64,000 nucleotides of DNA from Theobroma cacao (taxonomy: Eukaryota; Streptophyta; Magnoliopsida; Malvales; Malvaceae): assembly GCF_000208745.1 (NCBI RefSeq), contig NC_030854.1:8770961-8834960 (forward strand). Reading direction: 5' to 3'. Made by a program: the position numbers and the translations under genes. The number at the start of each line of letters is the position of its first letter. Position 1 is the stretch's first letter. This document shows positions 56,961-64,000 of the stretch, in pieces. The notes below the pieces were generated by a model that was not told where the DNA came from, searched no databases, and saw nothing but the letters and a program-made list of their open reading frames with translations.

Positions 56961-57781
56961 AGCGTTTTGTGCTGAGGAAGCCAAAAGAGCAATGGTTAGT
57001 GTGTTGTTGGTGATGACCATGATGAAGCTAATTAATTTACTGCTATTAAGATTTTTGAGGCGTTTGGACGTGGTTGTTGAGAAATATTTTAAGATTGTTT
57101 TTCACAAGCAAGAACCTTCTTTGTTTTATTTTTTTTATTTCTTTTCATTAACACTCTTTACAATTTTTTTTTTCCATTTCTTCAATGGTATGTGTTAAAA
57201 TAGTTTTTTAAATTATTAAGAATACCAACTTTTTTATATAAATTCTTTAAATTTAAATAATTTAATTAAAAACACTTGCATAAAAGTTATAAAACTTTTA
57301 AATTTGACAATATGAGAATTTTAAACATAAATCTGTTTATGAAATTTATAAATATTATCTTTGACGTGAAATGATAATCCCACCAAAAATATAATCAACT
57401 TTCAAGTTATTTTTTTAACACTGATTGAAACATATCCTTTACAATAACAGTTATGTTATTATAGTAATTCATAAACATGGGATCAATTTTTTTGGGGGTT
57501 TTTTTGTTGCACTTAGGGTTGAGTAAATGATTACTTCGGTTGGTTTGGTGTGCCATAACTGAGAACTAAATGGATCAAAATTTTTTAGAAAACTAATTGA
57601 ACTGACCGAACTTAAGGATAAAACTGAAGACCAAATTTGTTCCATCGGTTCAATTATAAATCAAAAGATTCAAAATTGTCACTTTTATCTTTTGTAAATT
57701 ACAACTTTGAAATTTATAAATTTTATCCATAATTATAAAATATACAAATAATCTAAACATAAATAAATTAAAACAAACTAA
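56961..57781. other. AT-rich sequence between EXO70 and the next transposon nest
   Basis: No gene seen. T-rich at 57115-57180 and AT-rich afterwards. Around 57520-57660 there are GGTTGGTTTGG and CCATCGGTTCAATT motifs, which are common in plant repeats, but I cannot define an element. Confidence 0.5.
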
Positions 57782-58526
57782 TGTTAGTCCCAATAAAGTG
57801 TTAGAGGGTGGGTGAATAACACTTTAAAAAATTTGAAGGAAACTCTTAAGATTTAAATGGATTTTGAAAAAGAGAGATTAAAACTTGTAAAGGTAGAAAA
57901 TCATCAAATAAAAAGAAGGTAAAGAGAAGTGGACAAAATATAAATATTTATAGTGATTCAGTTCTTTTGACCTACATCTATTACCTTGATCTTCCCCAAT
58001 CAAGGATTTTCAACCCAACGTCACTAAATTAGTGGAATTGACAGCTTCCACCAAGCTTTTACAAGATAAGCTCCTAACCCAAACTCAAAACCCTTACAAG
58101 ATTTCTCAAGCCCTTAGAGTGTCTCTAACACTCTAAGTAAATATGAAATAGAACAAAGATGAAGTACAATTTATCATCTAGTTGATTTAAGATGTTCAAA
58201 GTTAAGCTCAAACAATTTCTTAAAGGATAGGACTGAAATACAAGTGTTAAAAGAAGGTTTTTGATCTTATAAGCTCAAAATCACTTTGGATATCTTCTCT
58301 CAATCATTTTTGACTGTTAAAAAGGCTTTAAATACTTGAAAGATCACATTTAATCGTTGGAGATAGAAACTAGCCGTTACAAACAATTTCTAGTTATTAT
58401 TTTGTCCTTTGGTACTTAAATTCAAATGTGCAGACAGTGTTTTATTAACTGGTTAAAAGCAAGCTTTAATTGATTAAGCTTTCTTTGACTTGCACTGTCT
58501 AACAGCTCCTTTTATTGTGTTAATCG
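57782..58526 (-). mobile_element. Ty1/copia LTR fragment
   Basis: Starts TGTTAGTCCC and matches the copia LTR at 32890: GTGTTAGAGGGTGGGTGAAT, ATTTATAGTGATTCAG, GACCTACATCTATTACC, CACCAAGCTTTTACA, and later CTAGCCGTTA. It is cut at 58526 by a family-B LTR. The remainder would lie beyond the window. Confidence 0.82.
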
Positions 58527-58965
58527 TGTGAGATCTTGACCTTCATAAACTCGTAGATAGAAGTACACGCAATATCTCTGATTAGGGGTAATTTCGTCAT
58601 TTCCTTAGTAAGCCCCTAAAAGTAAGTTTTAAACAATATTATGGCGTAAATAGGGCTAAGGCATAAATGGATTATTAAATAAGGGTAAAATGACAAAGAA
58701 AATCAAAATGGTGATGATTTTCACGATAGGGGCAAAATGGTCATTTTTCACCTTAGGTCAAAATTTTTAGGTTTTCATGAACCCGAGCATTTCTAGACCA
58801 TTATGGACCTTGTCCCAGTGTCAAAAGAGTAAAAGATTTCATAAAAGATTAGAGGAGAATAAGCTAATTTGTGGAAAGACATTTTGGTAATTTAAGTGGA
58901 GTGGATAAGCTTGGGCTATAAATATCTCTTTCTTCTAGCAACTTCTACATTCTCCAACAGCTTTT

Positions 58966-59000
58966 CTTCTTCTTCTTCTTCTTCTTCTTCTTCTTCTTCT
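58966..59000 (+). repeat. (CTT)n microsatellite in LTR leader
   Basis: About eleven CTT units some 45 bp downstream of the TATA box. The copy at 268-282 has fewer units. Confidence 0.85.
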
Positions 59001-59701
59001 TTTTCACATTGCTTTCCAACCTCCATGAAAGCTTGATATAAAGCTCTATAACCTCCCTCAAAATAGCTCCACTTTTCATGCTTTTGGTGCACTCTTTCAT
59101 AAACCCTTGTGCTCTTCCATTCTCTCACTTTAAAACCCTTGAAAAATCTTGTTTCCATACTCTCTCTCACTAGTTAGGTGTTTTAGAGAGAGAAAGAGGA
59201 AGCTTTACAATAGTTTGGAGAATTGTTGGAAAGAATTTCAAAGCTACAAAGCTATTAAGTTGAGTAGTAAATTAGAGTTGAAAATTTAGTGTTGAGAATG
59301 ACTAGAGATTTGACTTGTGAATACTTTGTAGTTGAGATTGTTAATTCACTTTGGAGTGATAGGATAGTGAAAATGGATAGCCATTTAATGGCAAATGGAA
59401 GCTAGCTAAGAAAAAGTTTTTAGAATTCATAAGTATGTGGCTTGACTTAATGGTGATACTAATGTGATAATAGGTTCCAACGAAGCCCCATCGCCCCATG
59501 TGGACAATTAGAGAAGTTAGAGTCGACTAAAGGATTCAACAAATACTGGTGAGTGAACTTGCATTTCAAAATAGTTTTGGGAATATAAATGACTTATTCA
59601 ATCTCTTTTTAAAAAATGGGTTCCTTGGGAACAAGCCTTTGATAAATTGTCTTTATGTGTGACATGTGGTTGTTATAGATTGTTGTATTACTACATTATG
59701 T

Positions 59702-59703
<2 letters not shown>

Positions 59704-59738
<35 letters not shown>
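59704..59738. repeat. (TA)n microsatellite in LTR
   Basis: Corresponds to the TA run at 901-939. Confidence 0.88.
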
Positions 59739-59743
<5 letters not shown>

Positions 59744-60637
59744 TGTTGTGTAATGGTATTAACCTGGCTATGTGCTAGTAGGAGTGTGCATAAGCCGATA
59801 CTGACCAGGCTATGTGCGAGTGGGAGTATGCATAAGTCGATGCATATGAGCTGATGATGATGGGAGGGTGTGTACGATGATTGATATATATATATATATA
59901 TACATATATTGTATATGGTTGTAATGAAATGCATATGAATTTGGCATGTTGAACTTTGGAAACCTTTATGTGTTTTATGTTGATTTTGTCATTTCAGCAG
60001 AATGGCTTTTTCTTGAAAGGAAGGAAATTTTTTTCTCACTACTCTGTTTCTCGCTGCAGCCAGAATGAATCTCGTTGCAGCGAGAAGCTCTCGGGTTAGA
60101 GGGGTAAAGCTGCAGTCGAAAATCTCGCTGCAGTGAGAAACTTTCTATTTTGTGACCAAAATTTTCGCTACAGCGAGATTGAATCTCGCTGCAGCAAAAA
60201 AACTTTCTATTTTTCGCCTCATTTGATTCGGTTGCTAACTTATTTTCCATTTCTTTGATACCATAATTGAGCATGGACTTCCAACATTAAGGAATAAATG
60301 AATTAAGTTTAAAATAAAGAGGTTTAGTGAGAAACCCTCGACAAGTTAAGAAACCCTCGGCTAGTTGATAATTTAAGTCAAGTGTCGCTGTAGCAAAAAT
60401 TCATTCTCGCTGGAGCGAGGACCCGTCGTTTATTTGATCTGATTTGCATGAATGCTATTAAAGTTTTCACTCTCCAAATCCTTTGTTGAGCATGGACCCT
60501 TTTCATAAAGTGATTTACTCATGAGGGGTTTTAATAAGAACTAAAACAAATTGCATTGTTCTGAAAAATGAATGCATCATGATTTTGTTAAACATTCTTT
60601 AATGTTTTCTTGTTCACTCACTGTGTTTATACTCACC

Positions 60638-60642
60638 ATTTT
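60638..60642. repeat. Target-site duplication ATTTT (left)
   Basis: Directly before TGTCACGACC; identical to 63618-63622. Confidence 0.9.
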
Positions 60643-63617
60643 TGTCACGACCTGGAACCTCCCTCGGGCCCATGACAACCACCGCGACGCCCTAATTGAC
60701 ACTTATTACCCGAAATGCCTCAGAATCCTGCAAGGCTTACATATCAGTTTCTTGCCTTTTCTGTGAGCAATCGTTTTTAAACATTCCATTTTAAACAATT
60801 TCCAGTAGTTTCCTGCTCAAGTAAATCAAAAGACAAAAATATTTTAAAAGGATTTATAGATAAATATCACTATTCAAAATATTAATTAAGTATAGCATTT
60901 TTTATATAAAATAATATTTATAGAAACACATGTAAGAAATCTTTTGTAACGTATTAGTAAAATAAATTCACACATACAAAAATTTACAAAGTTATAATGT
61001 ACAATAATGGTTACAATGACAAGTGGCCCAAAATACACCCAGTGTTGGTGCTAGAAACCTACTGTTTGTGTGGTAGAGATGTCAACTAGAATCCTCAACA
61101 AAATAAGGTATCTACAAGCTACCACAGCCTTGAAATGTTTGGAAATGAGGTGGGTGAGATTTTGCAATCCCAATGAGTAAACAGACATTATCATAAATAT
61201 CTAAAGGCGAGTAACAGGGAGGCAAGTTTAAACAACAAATCACAAACCATTTCATAATGTTTTCAATTTATTTCTTAAACCATAAAATATTTGTAATTTA
61301 CAAAAACAGTTATTAACGCTTATGTCTTTTATAAAAGAAAATAAGGCTCAAGTCAAAACTAATCCTCGGGGATACCTTGGCCGAGGCATCTAACCGAGTC
61401 CGCCAAGGTTGTTATAACATTTACATGTGAAACACATTTTTTTTTTTAAAACAAGTCGTTCCTTGACGTTGGCCGAGTTACACATTCACGTGGGGATTCG
61501 ACGTGAAGTGAGCTCTAATACTACCCCGGGAGTTACCCTCCTCGCCTCTACAACCAGAGTAACTATATAACCAAGTTTACCGTACCTCTCTAATAGGCAG
61601 TCCACGAAAACCCGTCACTGCAGTGACCAACCCACCAATTTTAATAAAATTTTGACAATATAACGTGGCTTTTATTTATTTATCTAGCCTGCATAGTAAA
61701 AACAGCTTACATAAATTTTCCAATACACTTACAAAATATAGCCACATATACTCATATCTCATAAGCCATTCATAGGAAAATATATAATTTTCAAGACAGT
61801 TAACAACCTCCAATTACTCAATTTCATAATCAACCCAATATATCTTTATTTGTCACATTTATTTGTAAAACATCAAAAATCTCATTTTAATCTCGTTTTC
61901 ATTTCATAAAATACATAAAAAGCACTTAAAAATAAACTCTAGATAATTTACAATAATAATAAGTTTACTCACCGTTTGTACAAACTAAAAGCTTTCTAGG
62001 TGCCCCGATAACTAATCGTCGGGTATGATTTCCTTGCCTTTACTGGAAGGCTCTCCTCCTAGACACATTGCAAAAATTTACTCAATTCATCACATTAATG
62101 CTAAATCACTATATATTTGACTTAAATCCTATACTAATGCATGGTATGAAATGCAATAGCCAAAAATGGCTTAAACGCGGTATTAACCTATTTTTGGTAC
62201 TTTACTCGATAAATTGGTAATGCGCTCTATTTTAGCTCTAAATTGTCTCCTTCTCTCTCCAACATTTCTAACCATTAATTATCAGCCAATATTCCTCTAA
62301 AATCACCAAAATCAGCTCACTCTCTTCCTTGAAAAATTCGGCCAAAAATGGGACATTAACTCGGTTAATTTTTTACTTTGTTTTTCTATCACATTTAACC
62401 ATTTTTCATCATTTTCTCTTCATTTCTCCTAGAATAAAAATCAGATCATCATCATTGTACATCAATGCATATTCAGCCAAGGGTGGGTATTATGAAAATT
62501 TAATGCTTTCTTGCCCAATTTAATTTCTAAACACATTTAACTAACTAAAACTATCAATTTAACTAAAAATCAAAACCTAAAAATTCCAAAATCTCTCCCC
62601 TAGAATTTCATCCAGCCCTTGATGTCACTTTTAGATCTCTCTCCTCAAGCATGCTAAATGGAAACAAAGGCATAGGAAAGGTAGAAATCAAGCTAAAGTC
62701 GAAAAATCTTACATTTAGACGCGTAAACGGGCGAAAAACGCAAATTCCCCTTTGAATTTTCTTGTTTCTCTTTGGTTTTTCTTTTTTTCTTCCTTTCCTC
62801 TCTATTTTCTCTCTTTTTCTCCCTTATGACCGGCCAGCACTTAAAATGGGGTTTAAATGGGCTGACTTTTCATTAAAATAATATTATATCATTTTTTAAA
62901 AAAGCCACGTGTCACTTTCCCATTGGCCCATTTTTAAAATTTCATCCATTTGTTTCCAAATTTTCATCATACACTTGTCCCACATATCCATAGCTTAGAT
63001 AAAATTCTCAAACTTATCCAAAGTCTCGGTGGAGTAATTTTTAAAATTTACACTTTTGCCCCCGTAAAAGTGAAAAATTACATTTTTGCCTAAAAAATTG
63101 AAAAATTGCCCATAGACATATTTTTCATCCCTTATACTCATACCATTCTCCAATTTGTCAAATTTGATCTAAATTCTCTCAAAATCTCAAATATTGTTCA
63201 CGAGTGGTAAAATTACGAATTTACCCCTACACTCCAAAAATCACCAGAATTAAACTTTTTCACTTCCTATCATTAAATTATACTCCAAATAGTTAATCTT
63301 GGTCAAAAATTTCACTCCATGATCAAATTATTATCTTAGGTGGCAAAATGACGATTTTGCCCCTAAACATCAAATTTTCTAATTTTACCCCAAATGAACC
63401 CTCGAACTCCGAACAATCATTTTTAGTCATTCCTAGACTGTAAAATATTAAATTTCATCCTACGATTCCTATTTGAACTAGTTCGAGGTTAAATCAACTC
63501 AAGTGTACCGTTAGGTACAATACCGAGTTTCGTCTATTCTTAGAACTTTCCTAGCGTAATAACATACTACTCAGTGCATGTATGTCATGACATGTGTTTA
63601 TAGGGTCGGGTTTTATA
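60643..63617 (-). mobile_element. Solo LTR, family A
   Basis: A 2975-bp solo LTR from TGTCACGACC to GGGTTTTATA (terminal C changed to T), flanked by perfect ATTTT duplications. It is closer to the LTRs of elements 1 and 2 than the copy at 3448-6422. Landmarks: CCTTGGC/GCCAAGG stem near 61375, GTCACTGCAGTGAC near 61613, CAAAATGACGATTTTG dyad near 63345, and on the minus strand a donor-like GTAAGA near 62707. It splits the family-B LTR 58527-64000. Confidence 0.94.
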
Positions 63618-63622
63618 ATTTT
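63618..63622. repeat. Target-site duplication ATTTT (right)
   Basis: Identical to 60638-60642. Confidence 0.9.
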
Positions 63623-64000
63623 CAACTTCATGTTTTCAAATCAAGAGGCAGTCGGTAACTAGGACGAGGTGTCCTCGTAGACTTGTATCCATCTTTTGGT
63701 AGGTATCAATGGCATTCAGTAGTTGCACCTTCGCTATGGTTACTTCGCTGGAAATCGAGTCTTCTTTTTCAAATGTATAGACAACCCTAATGTAAATTAT
63801 TAAGATACATGTTATAAACAATGTATATATACATATACTTGATCGATATGTCACTATGAGTTGGCAATGTTTAGTATTATTTAGATTCAAAGTTATGAAA
63901 TATGACTTCAGTAATTTTGCTAGAGTAATGAACAGATCATGTAAATAGGCTTGCTTGGGCTTAGTGGGCCATGTTCATTGGGCCCATGCATCGATCATGG
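63623..64000 (+). mobile_element. Family-B LTR, second part (cut by window edge)
   Basis: Continues the LTR interrupted at 60642: TTCAACTTCATGTTTTCAAA matches 47383-47402. The closing block with GGGCCATG and TTGGGCCCATGCATCG is present. About 25 more bases would be expected before the LTR end, outside the window. Confidence 0.88.

Larger units (their letters stand above)
58527..60642 (+). mobile_element. Family-B LTR, first part (interrupted)
   Basis: Starts TGTGAGATCTTG inside the copia LTR. It carries the GGGCAAAATGG dyad near 58730, TATAAATA at 58917-58924, a (CTT)n tract, two (TA)n tracts, a two-unit minisatellite at about 59760-59850, and at least six GCTGCAGC-type palindromes between 60050 and 60410. 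It is interrupted at 60643 and resumes at 63623. Confidence 0.88.

Noticed and set aside
57500..57670. Possible MITE or Helitron with GGTTGG / CGGTTCAATT motifs
   Set aside because: I could not find terminal inverted repeats, a target duplication or Helitron ends.
58966..59170. Minus-strand frame encoding a Glu-rich tract (EEEEEEEE)
   Set aside because: It is the antisense translation of the (CTT)n leader of an LTR.
60049..60410. CRISPR-like array of palindromic repeats
   Set aside because: Spacing is irregular, the repeats are imperfect, and they lie inside a plant LTR.

Overview
This window looks like nuclear DNA of a eudicot. It is AT-rich, two host genes have plant-type structure (one with eleven exons), and the rest is densely nested LTR retrotransposon sequence. 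About 80% of the 64 kb is transposon-derived. I see no bacterial, organellar, tRNA, rRNA or CRISPR features.

Layout. (1) 1-9667: an LTR end of family B, then an old minus-strand Ty3/gypsy chromovirus-like element (element C, 2462-8175) whose RNase H region is split by a solo LTR of family A (3448-6422, perfect 5-bp target-site duplication CTATG), then a Ty1/copia fragment and the first 186 bp of another family-B LTR. (2) 9668-20058: a minus-strand Tekay/Del-like Ty3/gypsy element with both LTRs but no matching target-site duplication. (3) 20109-27481: a plus-strand family-B element with a truncated 5' LTR, a tRNA-Met primer site, an almost non-coding interior, a polypurine tract and a full 2.7-kb 3' LTR. 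(4) 27482-44719: a minus-strand Ty1/copia element whose LTR is split by a complete plus-strand Tekay/Del-like element (33542-44246, perfect duplication TTTAT). (5) 45099-48739: a family-B solo LTR inside older LTR debris. (6) 48740-57781: the gene island. (7) 57782-64000: a three-layer nest, copia LTR > family-B LTR > family-A solo LTR (60643-63617, perfect duplication ATTTT).

Host genes. Both are on the minus strand. 49094-49750 encodes a 218-aa single-pass membrane protein of the LEA_2 / NDR1-HIN1-like type. 52061-56675 encodes a complete EXO70A1-type exocyst subunit in eleven exons; the splice model gives 643 aa with no broken frame and appears to use one GC-AG intron. Both products act at or near the plasma membrane, but nothing in the sequence shows that they work together.

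The transposon genes are all dead. Most stop codons are explained by C-to-T or G-to-A changes, and several catalytic residues are lost the same way, as expected for methylated DNA. The more unusual signals are in the LTRs: a conserved splice-donor-like site paired with an acceptor just before gag, a conserved stem and palindrome block, reiterated 16-bp palindromes, a dyad shared by unrelated LTR families, short antisense reading frames that stay open in several copies, and one element whose flanks point to recombination between elements. I did not find a convincing new protein system.
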